Assembly (NCBI GenBank): GCA_963377175.1
Contig: CAUJNA010001505.1
Coordinates: forward strand, 1 to 64,000
DNA from: Effrenium voratum
Lineage: Eukaryota > Sar > Dinophyceae > Suessiales > Symbiodiniaceae
Length of the DNA: 64,000 bases
Direction: 5' to 3'
Program-made: the position numbers and the translations under genes
Shown: in pieces, positions 1 to 9,458 of the stretch
Position numbering within the stretch: position 1 is the first letter of the stretch
How the letters are laid out: each line of letters opens with the position of its first letter
The notes under the pieces: generated by a model
Seen by the model: only the letters and a program-made list of their open reading frames with translations
What the model was told of the DNA's origin: nothing
Databases searched by the model: none

Positions 1-999
1 GTATTATTAATCAATTTAGGCACACCTGACGAGCCAAAAGTTGGCGCAGTCCGTCGGTATTTATTTGAGTTCTTGAACGACCCAAGAGTAATTGATTTGC
101 CTTGGTTGTTACGCAAGATCCTTGTGAACTTGATAATTGTTCCATTTCGAGCATTTGGTTCTACTAAAATTTATAAGCAGCTTTGGACAGATGAAGGTTC
201 CCCATTAATAATTTATGGTGAGGACGTTAAGGGCATGCTACAAAAGCAATTAGGTGAAGATTTTGGTGTCCATTTAGCGATGCGCTATCAAAACCCGAGC
301 ATGGAAAAAGTGATGGGTGAAATGCGGCTCCTCAACTATAAAAAATTAATCATTATTCCATTGTTTCCACATTATGCCTCAGCAAGTTCAGGCTCGGCTA
401 TGGAAAAAGCAATGCGAATTTTAAGTAAATGGTGGGTGATACCTGAGATATCGATGTTAAGTCAGTATTGGGATCATCCGGCCTATATTGGAGCTTTTGT
501 AGAACGTGCTAAGCAATATAATATGGAAGAGTATGATCATGTGTTGTTTAGCTATCACGGTTTGCCTGAGCGTCACGTTGACAAGGTTTATGATGATGGT
601 GTTCCATGTGCTGACCATAATTGTGAGAATGAGATAACAGAAGATAACAAGTATTGCTACAAAGCCACATGTTATGCTACGACCCGTTTATTAGCGGAGA
701 AATTAGGCATTCCTAAAGAAAAGTATACTGTAGCTTTTCAATCTCGACTAGACAACAAATGGCTAGAACCTTTTTCAGATAAGGTAGTGGAGGAGAGAGC
801 AAAGATGGGCGATAAAAAAATCTTGGCGTTTAGTCCAGCTTTTGTTGCCGACTGCTTAGAAACTACGGTGGAGATAGGTATTGAATATCAAGAAATTTTT
901 GAAGAGCATGGCGGTGAAAAAGTGCAATTGGTTGAAAGCTTGAATGCCCATCCAATGTGGGTTGATGGACTTGAGCAGATGGTGAGAGAACGAGCTTGA
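1..999 (+). CDS. hemH: Ferrochelatase, 5' end outside the window
   Basis: Inserts ferrous iron into protoporphyrin IX, the last step of haem synthesis. The frame is open from base 1 and reads VLLINLGTPDEP, the usual ferrochelatase N-terminus, so only a few residues are missing; the in-frame TTG at 73 is not the start. Family marks are SYHGLPERH, carrying the active-site His, and the DCLETTVEI stretch with the conserved Glu near the C-terminus, followed by LNAHPMWVDGL. The Cys-bearing loop between them (CADHNCEN...YCYKATCY) is a lineage-specific insertion whose ligand is not evident here. It ends with TGA at 997-999. Confidence 0.95.
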   Translation, partial: VLLINLGTPDEPKVGAVRRYLFEFLNDPRVIDLPWLLRKILVNLIIVPFRAFGSTKIYKQLWTDEGSPLIIYGEDVKGMLQKQLGEDFGVHLAMRYQNPSMEKVMGEMRLLNYKKLIIIPLFPHYASASSGSAMEKAMRILSKWWVIPEISMLSQYWDHPAYIGAFVERAKQYNMEEYDHVLFSYHGLPERHVDKVYDDGVPCADHNCENEITEDNKYCYKATCYATTRLLAEKLGIPKEKYTVAFQSRLDNKWLEPFSDKVVEERAKMGDKKILAFSPAFVADCLETTVEIGIEYQEIFEEHGGEKVQLVESLNAHPMWVDGLEQMVRERA

Positions 1000-1105
1000 T
1001 GCTTTTACTTTTTTAACAGGATAGGACTTGTTTTAAATTTGTTATAGAATAACTTTTAGTATTTTATCCTTCAACATCAAGTTTCATAAAATTTACTTTA
1101 TCAAG

Positions 1106-1750
1106 ATTAAAAGTAGTATTCATCGAGTTTTATTAAGTCTATTTTTTTTCATTGCATTCATATGGATTAATGAGGCTGAAGCACAGGTTGTATACAAAAA
1201 TGTAGATCAGTTAAAGATTAAACGTTGTTTCGAACAAGCCCTGGATCAATATGAAAGTTTGCAGAATAATGAAATCATTGTTAAGCGAGCAAAAGTCCGC
1301 ATAGCTACTATGCAAGCACAGCCAATAATAGGGTTCTTAAATTTATTTTCCGGCAAGAAACGATATAAAATTAAAGTTGGATATAATATTAAAGATGAGG
1401 AGTCGCTAAAACTTGTAAACTTACCAGATGATGTTTTAATCGGATGGTTTGCTCATGAATTGGGGCATGTTTTAGATTATCGACAATACTCAAATTTACA
1501 AATGTTGGGTTTCGGTATACGTTATCTTTTTTCAAATAAACACCGCAAGCAGGTAGAGCACGATGCGGACTACATTGCAATAGCTCATGGCTTTGAAAAT
1601 GAAATACTGGCCTTAAAGCAGTATATTTTGAAAAATAAATTAATCAATGAAGCATACAAAAATCAAATAAAAGATTTTTATCTACCACCAAAAGAGGTAA
1701 AGGTTTGTGCTAAAGATAAGGAGTTGATGAAGCCCTATTTAGACCTATAA
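1106..1750 (+). CDS. Secreted HExxH zinc metallopeptidase, start codon unclear
   Basis: Small zincin-like protein. HELGHVLDY gives the zinc-binding HExxH, and EHDADYIA about 45 residues later supplies a likely third ligand. The first conventional start in frame is a TTG at 1259, but the frame stays open back to 1037. The upstream part reads as a signal peptide: basic SSIHR, then LLSLFFFIAFIW, then a cleavage-like AEA before QVVYKN. I therefore extend the gene upstream and place the start provisionally at an ATT (1106); ATT at 1091 or 1118 is possible. No ATG, GTG or TTG lies in frame between 1037 and 1258, so either a rare start is used or one base is wrong. Substrate unknown. Confidence 0.6.
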   Translation: MKSSIHRVLLSLFFFIAFIWINEAEAQVVYKNVDQLKIKRCFEQALDQYESLQNNEIIVKRAKVRIATMQAQPIIGFLNLFSGKKRYKIKVGYNIKDEESLKLVNLPDDVLIGWFAHELGHVLDYRQYSNLQMLGFGIRYLFSNKHRKQVEHDADYIAIAHGFENEILALKQYILKNKLINEAYKNQIKDFYLPPKEVKVCAKDKELMKPYLDL

Positions 1751-1777
1751 AAAGTTTATTCTATTGGAAGTGAGTAC

Positions 1778-2821
1778 TTAATAAGAAATACTTTTACTAA
1801 AATACTTCTTCCTCAACCAAAACGAAACACGAACCAATAAAATTAGAGCCGGAACTTCTACTAATGGTCCAATAACTCCAGCGAATGCTTGTCCCGAATT
1901 TAAACCAAAAACAGCAATAGCTACAGCAATTGCAAGCTCAAAATTATTGCCAGTTGCGGTGAAGGCTACTGAAGTGGTTTTGTTATAATCTGCACCAACT
2001 GCTTTTGTAAAGAAAAACCCAATAAGGAACATCAGAGCAAAGTAAATTAACAATGGAATTGCGATGATAATCACATCCATGGGGATTTTTACAATCATCT
2101 CTCCTTTCAGTGAAAACATAATAATGATGGTAAATAACAGTGCTACTAGGGTTAATGGAGAAATGCTTGGTATAAATTTTTCGGTGTACCATTGTTCCCC
2201 TTTCAGTCTAACAAGTAAAACACGACTCAAAATACCCATTAAGAAGGGGAGACCTAAATAGATGGCAACACTTTCGGCAATAGTAGCAATGGATATATCT
2301 ACAATTGCACCCTCAAAGCCAAAATAGGGAGGAAGCACTGTAATAAAAATCCATGCATAAAACGAATAGGCGAATACTTGAAATATACTATTTAGTGCTA
2401 CCAATGCTGCCCCGTATTCACTACTCCCTTCAGCTAAATCATTCCAAACTAAAACCATTGCAATACATCGAGCTAAGCCTATTAAGATAAGGCCAACCAT
2501 ATATTCTGGATAATCTCTTAAAAAGATTATGGCTAAGAAGAACATTAGCAATGGACCTATGACCCAATTGAGAATGAGGGAAATGGATAGGATTTTTGTG
2601 TTTTTGAACACCTTAGGCAGTAAGGAATAATTCACCTTCGCTAAAGGAGGGTACATCATTAAGATCAACCCAATTGCTATGGGAATATTTGTAGATCCAC
2701 TGCTAAAGGAATCAACGATACTTGCAAAACTGGGTATAAAAAAGCCAAGACTGACCCCGAAGGTCATGGCAACAAAAATCCAAAGCGTTAGATTTCTATC
2801 AAGAAAATTTAATTTTTTCAT
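1778..2821 (-). CDS. acr3: ACR3-family arsenite efflux transporter
   Basis: Exports arsenite across the inner membrane. The 347-residue protein has about ten hydrophobic segments, normal for ACR3. Typical stretches are [24 protein letters not shown] and [14 protein letters not shown]; the last contains the conserved membrane Cys of ACR3 proteins. It is the last gene of the arsR-DUF6428-arsC-acr3 operon, 12 bp after the reductase. An ArsB-type exporter is unlikely, because these motifs are specific to the BASS/ACR3 fold. Confidence 0.95.
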   Translation of the reverse strand: MKKLNFLDRNLTLWIFVAMTFGVSLGFFIPSFASIVDSFSSGSTNIPIAIGLILMMYPPLAKVNYSLLPKVFKNTKILSISLILNWVIGPLLMFFLAIIFLRDYPEYMVGLILIGLARCIAMVLVWNDLAEGSSEYGAALVALNSIFQVFAYSFYAWIFITVLPPYFGFEGAIVDISIATIAESVAIYLGLPFLMGILSRVLLVRLKGEQWYTEKFIPSISPLTLVALLFTIIIMFSLKGEMIVKIPMDVIIIAIPLLIYFALMFLIGFFFTKAVGADYNKTTSVAFTATGNNFELAIAVAIAVFGLNSGQAFAGVIGPLVEVPALILLVRVSFWLRKKYFSKSISY

Positions 2822-2833
2822 TGCTTCTTTCTT

Positions 2834-3451
2834 CTACCTACTAGGTCTAATTTGATTAAATACATAAAATAACTCCGATGCGATTTGAAGATTTCTTTCC
2901 ATGTATTGCTGATCTTGCTCAGCTAAGCCGTCAAACTGCTTAGGGTCTTCATAGGTGATGGGAATTCGTTTTTCTGCTCCGGCAATAAACGGACAGTTGC
3001 CATCAGCTTGTGAGCAGGTCATGATTGCTGCAAATTCAGATGCAGGGTTAAAAGGAGAGTCGTAGTGTTTTGAAAATCCAATTATAGGGTGTTCATTGTC
3101 AGAAAACTTAATGCTGTATATAGGATTATCCGACTCCGTCAAGTATTCTATTTGAAAACCCGTATCGGCTAAGGTGCTTATAATCGACTTGTAAACAGCA
3201 GTTTTCTCAGTTCCACCAGAATAAGAAGTAAAATTCTCTAGCTTAAAGTAGAATGCCAGTGTTTGAGCCCACACCTGGGTTAAAATGCTTCTTCTGGAAT
3301 TGTGTGTGCAAATAAAATTTAAACGAATCGGTAGCTTTTTATCCTTTTTATCCTGTATGAATTGAATAAGTGGGATTAAGGCCTTTTTCCGTTCCTCAGT
3401 TATTTCATACGAGTTTAACTTCTTGATAGTAGATTTAATCGAACTTCTCAT
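2834..3451 (-). CDS. arsC: Arsenate reductase, low-molecular-weight tyrosine phosphatase type
   Basis: Reduces arsenate to arsenite for export by the next gene. Residues 48-54 form the CX5R phosphate loop (CTHNSRR), followed by SILTQVWAQTLA. Further Cys residues in MTCSQADGNCPF may serve the redox relay, and the AEKRIPITYEDPK region carries the usual late Asp. The protein is 205 residues, longer than classical 130-140-residue ArsC, because of an N-terminal helical extension of about 40 residues that I associate with Bacteroidota ars operons. It lies 12 bp before acr3 and 21 bp after the DUF6428 gene. Confidence 0.88.
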   Translation of the reverse strand: MRSSIKSTIKKLNSYEITEERKKALIPLIQFIQDKKDKKLPIRLNFICTHNSRRSILTQVWAQTLAFYFKLENFTSYSGGTEKTAVYKSIISTLADTGFQIEYLTESDNPIYSIKFSDNEHPIIGFSKHYDSPFNPASEFAAIMTCSQADGNCPFIAGAEKRIPITYEDPKQFDGLAEQDQQYMERNLQIASELFYVFNQIRPSR

Positions 3452-3472
3452 TTTGATGCTCCATTTATAAGC

Positions 3473-3940
3473 TTAACAACAACCACCGCCTGGTGTACAT
3501 GCATTTGTTGTTTCTAATTCTGAAAGATTCTTTTTTGTTTTTTCAGCAGGAACTCCACATTGGTCTTTAGCCAAACAGTCGGTTTGTTTTGTGGTTAGTA
3601 AAAAATTTGTTCCATCAAAGTCAAGCCCAAATTTCCCTATTGTTTCTGCTTGATATTCCACCTCAATTTCTAAGTCTCCAATGCTTAACTTTTCCTGTGA
3701 GAGCTCAATGATTTTAAGCAATTTTTCAGGATGTAGTCGATGGTCATAATCGTTGGCGTCCCACAGTTGGAAGTTGGCCACCTCTTCGTTTCTAATGGTG
3801 CCGCCACAATCGATAAAGTGCTTTGTTATTCTACCCACTTCAGTCACATGGAAATGACTGGGAACTAATTCGCCATTTGGCAATTCAAATGCGATTTGAT
3901 TAAGCTTGTTTAGGTGTTTTTTTACTTCTGATAGTTTCAT
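3473..3940 (-). CDS. DUF6428-type protein of the arsenic operon
   Basis: 155 residues, function not established. The core is LPNGELVPSHFHVTEVG, then HFIDCGGTIR and FQLWDANDYDHRLHP, the pattern of DUF6428 proteins that accompany arsR/arsC/acr3 in Bacteroidota. The C-terminus is rich in Cys (DCLAKDQCG and a terminal GGGCC), which could bind arsenite or other thiol-reactive metalloids; that role is inferred from composition and context only. It sits second in the operon, 24 bp after arsR. Confidence 0.8.
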   Translation of the reverse strand: MKLSEVKKHLNKLNQIAFELPNGELVPSHFHVTEVGRITKHFIDCGGTIRNEEVANFQLWDANDYDHRLHPEKLLKIIELSQEKLSIGDLEIEVEYQAETIGKFGLDFDGTNFLLTTKQTDCLAKDQCGVPAEKTKKNLSELETTNACTPGGGCC

Positions 3941-3964
3941 GTTATTTATTTTAGATGAATATTT

Positions 3965-4297
3965 TTAGCAACAATTGGTAGGTACAGAAATGTCTTGATC
4001 TAAAAAACCTGCAATCAATTTTTTCATTTCTATCCATTTTGATTTATTGATGCAATAACAAACACTGGTTCCTTCAACATCTCCTTTTATTAAACCCAAT
4101 TGCTTGAGTTCTCTTAAATGTTGTGAAATAGTTGCTTGTGCTAAACCAATTTCATTAACAAGGTCGCCACAAACGCAGGTGTTTATTTTAAATAAATGTT
4201 GTAATATGGCTACCCTTGCAGGATGTGCAAATGCTTTAGCAAAAAAGGCTATCTCATTTTGTGCATCAGTAAAAAGTTCTGTTTTGGCTAATCCCAT
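3965..4297 (-). CDS. arsR: ArsR-family arsenite-responsive repressor
   Basis: Winged-helix repressor of 110 residues heading the ars operon. The metal-sensing pair is Cys41 and Cys43 (TCVCGDLV), at the start of the DNA-binding helix as in classical ArsR; ATISQHLRELKQLGLI is the recognition helix and wing. The protein ends in Cys-Cys, a possible extra ligand. Arsenite binding to these thiols is expected to release the repressor from the palindrome just upstream of the start codon. Confidence 0.93.
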   Translation of the reverse strand: MGLAKTELFTDAQNEIAFFAKAFAHPARVAILQHLFKINTCVCGDLVNEIGLAQATISQHLRELKQLGLIKGDVEGTSVCYCINKSKWIEMKKLIAGFLDQDISVPTNCC

Positions 4298-4308
4298 TTG
4301 TTAATTTT

Positions 4309-4332
4309 ATCGTTACATTGCAATATTACGAT
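4309..4332 (-). promoter_or_regulatory. Palindromic ArsR operator
   Basis: Two 12-base half sites, ATCGTTACATTG and CAATATTACGAT, are inverted copies with 10 of 12 positions matching. The site begins 12 bp upstream of the arsR ATG, where a bound repressor would block transcription. On the minus strand TAATATTG inside it is one mismatch from the Bacteroidota -7 element TAnnTTTG, so promoter and operator may overlap. Confidence 0.72.
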
Positions 4333-4427
4333 TAAGTAATAAACAAAAGAATTATTTTACTTAATTTTTTGAGGTGAGCTTAATGGTTTCTAAAAGGAGA
4401 GTAGTACAGATAGTAGATAAAACTTGA

Positions 4428-7400
4428 CTACTTTATCAGAAATAACTGTGTTGCACCATTGTTATTTCCTACAAATATTAATTCTTTACTACTAAATTCG
4501 AGTAATTCCAGATCTTTTACATTTTCCTCAGCTATGAAACCACTTTTATTGCTTCTGATAGCTTTAAAATTAGCTTTACCGTCGTTTAATAAAACTATTC
4601 CTTTGCTTGCATCTGCTTTAGTATTTTCAATTTCTGATTCATACATGTTTCCCGCTAAAATCAAATCGAGGCTTCCATCCTTGTTGATATCAGAAATCGA
4701 TATTCCATTTACTGTAGAGAATTGAGCTTCAATGGGTAGAATTTTAATTTCAAAATCATTCTCGTTTTGTAGAAATACGGAAGATTCAAACATAGTTGCT
4801 TGTAGCTTGGAGGCTTCCTTTAATTCTTCCCCATAAATACCAAATAAATCTTGATTTGCAAATTCATTAAAGCTAGTGAATTTCTCGCTCACCATTGGTA
4901 GTTGTTCAGTAGAACACTCTTTACCTCTTACTGGAAATAAGCTGCCTTCGATTTCTTTAGCGAGAATAATTTCCGGCTTACCATCATTATTTAAATCGTC
5001 ATAGAATAATTGAAAGGGTTTCTTTTCTGAAGCGTGAAACTTGTAGTTTAGACCTAAGTTTCCTGCGATAATATCTTGATCTCCATCATTGTCTAAATCT
5101 GAAAATTTTACCGAATTCCACCAGCCAAATTTATCAGAAATATTGTTTTTCTCTTGCCTAAATTTATTTCCAACAAAAGTAAATAGACCGATTCCAGTCC
5201 ATTCCCCAACTACAACAAGCTGAATGGTATTATTTTCTTTCTTCCAGTCGGCGTCAGTAACCATACCGAAGAATTCTAATTCAGGGGCAATTGATTTTAT
5301 AACGTCAACAAAAGAACCATTTCTGTTCTCTAATAAATAGTTTTTTGGTGACAAAGGATAAGCACCACTTACAACTCTGCTTCCAATAAAGATATCTAAA
5401 TCTCCATCCTGATCAAAGTCAAAGGGTAAAACCTTGGATGTGTTTGTATTAATTGTTGGAATATTTTTACTTGCATCAATAAATGATTTATCTTCCGTTC
5501 CAAAAAGCAAGTAATCAGTTACTTCGGTTGATTTATCGAATTGATAAGATCCACAACCAACATAGATATCATTAATTCCATCATTATTGAAGTCGGCAAT
5601 CGCTCCGGAGGTTTCCTCCTTTTCAAAAGAATTAAATGCTTTGATATTTGACCATTGAAAACCTCCTTCCTTTTGGTAATATATGCCACCTTTTTGCTTA
5701 AACCCACCAGTTATGTAAATGTCATTCAATCCATTATTATCCAAATCGCCTTTTATAAGTTTAGGACCATAAGAGGAAAGCCGGTGAGGAATTAATACTT
5801 GATCTTGGTAGTCATCGTAATAGCCATCTTGATGGAGAAAAGCAGGCTGCAAGTTATCAGATAAATCTTTGAGCATTTGATCCCTTTGGAAATCTTGTTT
5901 TTGTTGCTCATCGGGAAGGTACTCAACAAGCAATTTTTGATTGGCTTTCTTATTTAATAGGGTTTGTACTTTCCCATCAGGCCAGGTGATATTAATTTTA
6001 TCAACTTGAGTAGCATCTCCAAGTCCAAAATGAGCGATGCATTCAGAGGAACTAAAATAGCCTCTAACTGGGCTAATTAACTGTTTTTGAACTAGTCCAT
6101 TGGCTTCCACTTCAATAGTTGCTCCAATTCCAAACCTATTCTTCGATTTTAAATCTTTTAATTCAACAATTATAGCGTTCCCCTGTCTTTTTTCGGCAGA
6201 TAAGTTTTTGAGAATAGTAGCTGGCCTGTTTGTATTATTCATGATAATATCCAAGTCCCCATCATTATCAAAGTCTGCAAAGGATGCTCCTTGGGTTATA
6301 CCATTCTCTTCAGTCAACCAGGTGCCATTCATTTGTTTAAATCTTATACCATCTACATTCTTGAAAACATAATTGCTTTTTTTAGATTCAGGCAGCAAAC
6401 CCATAAGTGAATTGATGGTTTCTTCAGATACTTGAGCTCCAGTTTGATTTATTTTTGCAACCTCATATTGCTGTTTTTGTAATCCATCTCGGTCTTGAAC
6501 GTTTCTTTTTATTCCGTTGGTAACGTATAAGTCTTTTAAACCATCATGATCAAAATCAACAAACAAAGGCGACCAGCTCCAATCAGTTTTACTTATCCCT
6601 GAAAGCTGACTTATTTCTGAAAATCCTCCTTTCCCATTGCCCAGATGAAGCATATTATGCATGTATTGATAATTGTATTCATTATCAACCATAGTTTTAA
6701 AAACATCGCGATCACCCATAGACATAGAGGTTTTAGACTCTTTGTAATCAGTTAATGACATGTCAAGCACCATGATGTCCAAGTTTCCATCATTATTGAT
6801 ATCACTTACATCGCTTCCCATGCTAAAAAAACTCGTGTGCTTAAATCGACTTGTGGCGACATCTCTAAATGTTCCATTTTTCTGATTTTCAAACAAGAAA
6901 TCAGGGCCTATAAAATCATTGCTAACATATATATCAGGATAGTTATCATTATTAATATCACATATTACTGCATTTAAACCGAATGCTATTTCAGGAGCTA
7001 TTCCAGCTTTTGAAGTTATATCGATATATTTTCCACCCACGTTTTCGTATAACATATCTGAAGACCCAAGGGTCTTAGCCTGTGTGCTATTTGCAATGGC
7101 TTCTTTTGGAGCTATCCTTTGAGTGTAGTCAAAGTTAACAGGCGTATTCACCAGGTATAAATCCAAATCTCCATCTAAGTCAATATCTAAAAAAAGTGAT
7201 TGCGTTGAGTGCAACTTATTATCAAGACCGTATTTTTTAGCCTCTTCTGTAAATGTTAAGTCTTTGTTGTTAATGAATAGTTGATTGGCAAGTCGAGGAT
7301 CCCCGGTTTCAAAAGGCCCACTTCTACAGAGAAGTCTTTGTTGTTAATGAATAGTTGATTGGCAAGTCGAGGATCCCCGGTTTCAAAAGGCCCACTTCTA

Positions 7401-7846
7401 CAGAGATAAATATCCATGAACCCATCATGATTTATATCCACTATAGTAACACCAGTACTAAAAATGTTAGGCTGCTTTGAAATTCCTGTTTTGCTTGTAA
7501 TATCTTCAAAAGTTAAATCACCTTTGTTTAAGTAAAGACGATCTTGAAATAAATTGCTCACAAAAAATACATCTTGTAGACCATCATTATTAAAGTCTGC
7601 AATTGCCTGACCAGCACCCATGTATAAATGCATAAAATTGAAGTAATTGTAAAGTACTGTTTCTTCAATTTTGTTTTGAAAGCCGATGTTGGATGAACTT
7701 GAATCTAATATCTCAAATTGTATCTTGGTGCTCTTCTCTATCTTCTTTGGTTGATTGAATCCTGAAGTGTTTTCTTGTTTTTGACTACAAGAAATAATAA
7801 AAAAAACTAAAAAAAGAGGCAGTACTTGCTTTATCTTAAGATTCAT
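4428..7846 (-). pseudogene. VCBS/FG-GAP repeat lipoprotein with ASPIC/UnbV domain, frameshifted
   Basis: One gene of roughly 1,110 codons that now reads as two frames, 7846-7256 (N-terminal 196 residues) and 7214-4428 (928 residues). The N-terminus is a lipoprotein signal, LVFFIISC with the lipid Cys at residue 20. Many Asp-rich calcium-binding FG-GAP/VCBS blades follow (DIDLDGDLDLYL, DFNNDGLQDVFF, DQDGDLDIFIGS), and the middle holds the CRTAC1-type ASPIC/UnbV domain (FGIGATIEV...LISPVRGYFSSSE...IHFGLG-like, WPDGKVQ). Such proteins are surface-anchored beta-propellers in Bacteroidota; the ligand is unknown. The break is an exact 74-bp tandem duplication (7258-7405), not gradual decay: both halves are otherwise clean. 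It may be an assembly error, in which case the gene is intact. Confidence 0.85.
7258..7405. repeat. Exact 74-bp tandem direct duplication
   Basis: Copy one spans 7258-7331 and copy two 7332-7405, with no mismatch. Because 74 is not a multiple of three, the second copy shifts the reading frame of the lipoprotein gene around it. The unit has no transposon or slippage features of its own. Confidence 0.97.
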
Positions 7847-7886
7847 ATTTTAATTGAAAAAGTGTTAAAAATTGGATGAAAAGACG

Positions 7887-7906
7887 AAGTAGTAAAGATA
7901 CTACTT
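7887..7906. terminator. Perfect 8-bp inverted repeat, possible terminator or operator
   Basis: AAGTAGTA, four-base loop, TACTACTT. It lies between the end of the acyltransferase gene and the start of the lipoprotein gene, both on the minus strand. No clean U-tract follows, so intrinsic termination is uncertain. Nothing else is recognisable in the 160-bp spacer. Confidence 0.4.
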
Positions 7907-8006
7907 TTGATAAAAGGATGACAAATAAATCATTGCTCTAGAAGGTTTGCTGATTTAAATTCTCCTTGTAAATAGGAAAATGATGGAGTTGTATTTGCCT
8001 TAAAAA

Positions 8007-8891
8007 TTAGCCATGTAATTTCTCATCTGTTGGCCGTTTATATTTCCATCGTCTATGACTCCAAAGCCAATAAGCGGGATCATCTTGGATAATTTCCTCC
8101 AACCACTTGGTATGGGTTTTAGTGATGTAACCATAGTCGGTTTCGTTTGGTGTTTCGGTTAATAAACGGTATTCAATTTCATAATGCCCCCGCTTCATTC
8201 TAAAAATATTGGCAAAAATTACCACTGCATCTATTTCTTTGGCAAACTTTTCAGTGCCAAATTGAACACCAGTTTCTTGGTTTAAAAAAGTCATCCAATA
8301 GGCCTTTTGAGTTTTTCTTGGCGATTGATCAGAACCCAAAATAATGGCATACAATTCATTATTAATCGATTGAACTTTTTCTTTTATCACTTGAATGGGC
8401 AGCATTTCTAAGCCATATTTAGAGCGACTCCTTTTTACTTTTTCATCAAAAAATTTATTTTTTATCGGTGTGTATAAGGCCATTGCATGATGCTCCAATG
8501 AAATACCAATCGTAATCGCAAAGAGTTCCCAATTCCCATAATGACCTCCAACCAAAATCACTTGCCGACCTTGTTTCTTGTATTTATTAACCAACTCTAC
8601 ATTGCGGTCAATCATCCTTTTTTGAGCGGTCTCTTTAGAGATGCTAAACGCTTTTATGCTCTCTATTACTAGATCACACAAATGTTTATGAAATTTTGAT
8701 TTTATCTTTTCAATTTCCTCTTCATTTTTTTCAGGAAAGGACTTGCGAAGATTTTCGTGAATCACCTTTTTGCGGTAACCAATTAGAGTAAAAAGCACGA
8801 ATCGTAAAAAATCGGACAAAAAATATAGCGCCCAAAATGGCAAATAGGATATCGGTAGAATAATAAAGTAGTATAATAATCGAGAACCCAT
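8007..8891 (-). CDS. LpxL/HtrB-type lipid A acyltransferase
   Basis: Inner-membrane acyltransferase expected to add a secondary acyl chain to a lipid A precursor. The 294-residue length fits the family. A hydrophobic N-terminal anchor (residues 5-38) is followed by the catalytic HX4E motif at His117 to Glu122 (GGHYGNWE), then ALYTPIKNKFFDE and ILGSDQSPRK, typical of the Bacteroidota LpxL/WaaM group. It starts 5 bp after the stop of the GreA-like gene, so the two are probably co-transcribed. Exact acyl donor cannot be read from the sequence. Confidence 0.9.
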   Translation of the reverse strand: MGSRLLYYFIILPISYLPFWALYFLSDFLRFVLFTLIGYRKKVIHENLRKSFPEKNEEEIEKIKSKFHKHLCDLVIESIKAFSISKETAQKRMIDRNVELVNKYKKQGRQVILVGGHYGNWELFAITIGISLEHHAMALYTPIKNKFFDEKVKRSRSKYGLEMLPIQVIKEKVQSINNELYAIILGSDQSPRKTQKAYWMTFLNQETGVQFGTEKFAKEIDAVVIFANIFRMKRGHYEIEYRLLTETPNETDYGYITKTHTKWLEEIIQDDPAYWLWSHRRWKYKRPTDEKLHG

Positions 8892-8896
8892 TTTTT

Positions 8897-9346
8897 TTAT
8901 GATATGCTTTTAATCGTATAATTATTGCTCATAAATGAAACTACGTCATTAGCCTTTTTCTGGTAAAAAGCTTTTCCAATTGGCGAATTTAATGAAACAG
9001 CCATCACCGATTTACCTTTGAATTCAATTTTGCCAAGGGATATCCCAATTAAAAAAAGGTTATCACCACAATCAACTAAAGATCCAAAATTGATGCTATT
9101 AGCCCCTTTAGCTTCCATGGCTTCAATTAGACTTTTTTTCTTATTTCGTAGTGAAGCTAATCGATCTTCAAGCCTGCTTTTTTCCTGACTCATCATTTCT
9201 CGACTAGTTTCAAACTTATCACCTGCACTGCTTTTTGTTTCTTGACTCATTTCTTCTCGAACTGATTCAATTTCAGCTTTGAGCGTTTTTTCTTGTTGCT
9301 CAATTTCACTGAAAATGGCTTTTAAAAGATCTTGCTTTAAGCTCAT
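8897..9346 (-). CDS. GreA/GreB C-terminal-like small protein
   Basis: About 149 residues: a long charged coiled coil (from EQQEKTLKAEIESVREE to about residue 85) followed by an FKBP-like tail with INSPIGKAFYQKK-type sequence (here LNSPIGKAFYQKKANDVVSF), which resembles the C-terminal domain of GreA. Homologues are often mislabelled 3-oxoacyl-ACP synthase; no such active site is present. The frame is open to 9379, but I choose the ATG at 9346 (MSLKQ), because a good promoter with its -7 box at 9369-9376 would lie inside the longer version. RNA polymerase binding is inferred only. Confidence 0.75.
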   Translation of the reverse strand: MSLKQDLLKAIFSEIEQQEKTLKAEIESVREEMSQETKSSAGDKFETSREMMSQEKSRLEDRLASLRNKKKSLIEAMEAKGANSINFGSLVDCGDNLFLIGISLGKIEFKGKSVMAVSLNSPIGKAFYQKKANDVVSFMSNNYTIKSIS

Positions 9347-9368
9347 GCCTTTGATTTTTTTACGCGTG

Positions 9369-9402
9369 CAAAAGTACACTTCATATTTACTTTAATTCCA
9401 AA
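9369..9402 (-). promoter_or_regulatory. Bacteroidota-type promoter for the GreA-like gene
   Basis: On the minus strand TTTG (9402-9399), 22 bp, then TACTTTTG (9376-9369), an exact match to the known -33 TTTG and -7 TAnnTTTG pattern. It predicts a leader of roughly 15-20 bases before the ATG at 9346. Confidence 0.7.
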
Positions 9403-9446
9403 GCTATAAAAGCAAAAAGGATCGCTTTTTACGCTTTAAGCATGCT

Positions 9447-9454
9447 TATTTTTG
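9447..9454 (+). promoter_or_regulatory. Possible -7 box for pabB
   Basis: TATTTTTG matches TAnnTTTG, only four bases before the GTG start of pabB at 9459. If used, the message would be nearly leaderless. The -33 region shows no exact TTTG. Confidence 0.4.
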
Positions 9455-9458
9455 CAGT

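Noticed and set aside
4428..7846. Two separate genes
   Set aside because: The first frame ends exactly in the duplicated 74 bp, and the second lacks a signal peptide and continues the same propeller.
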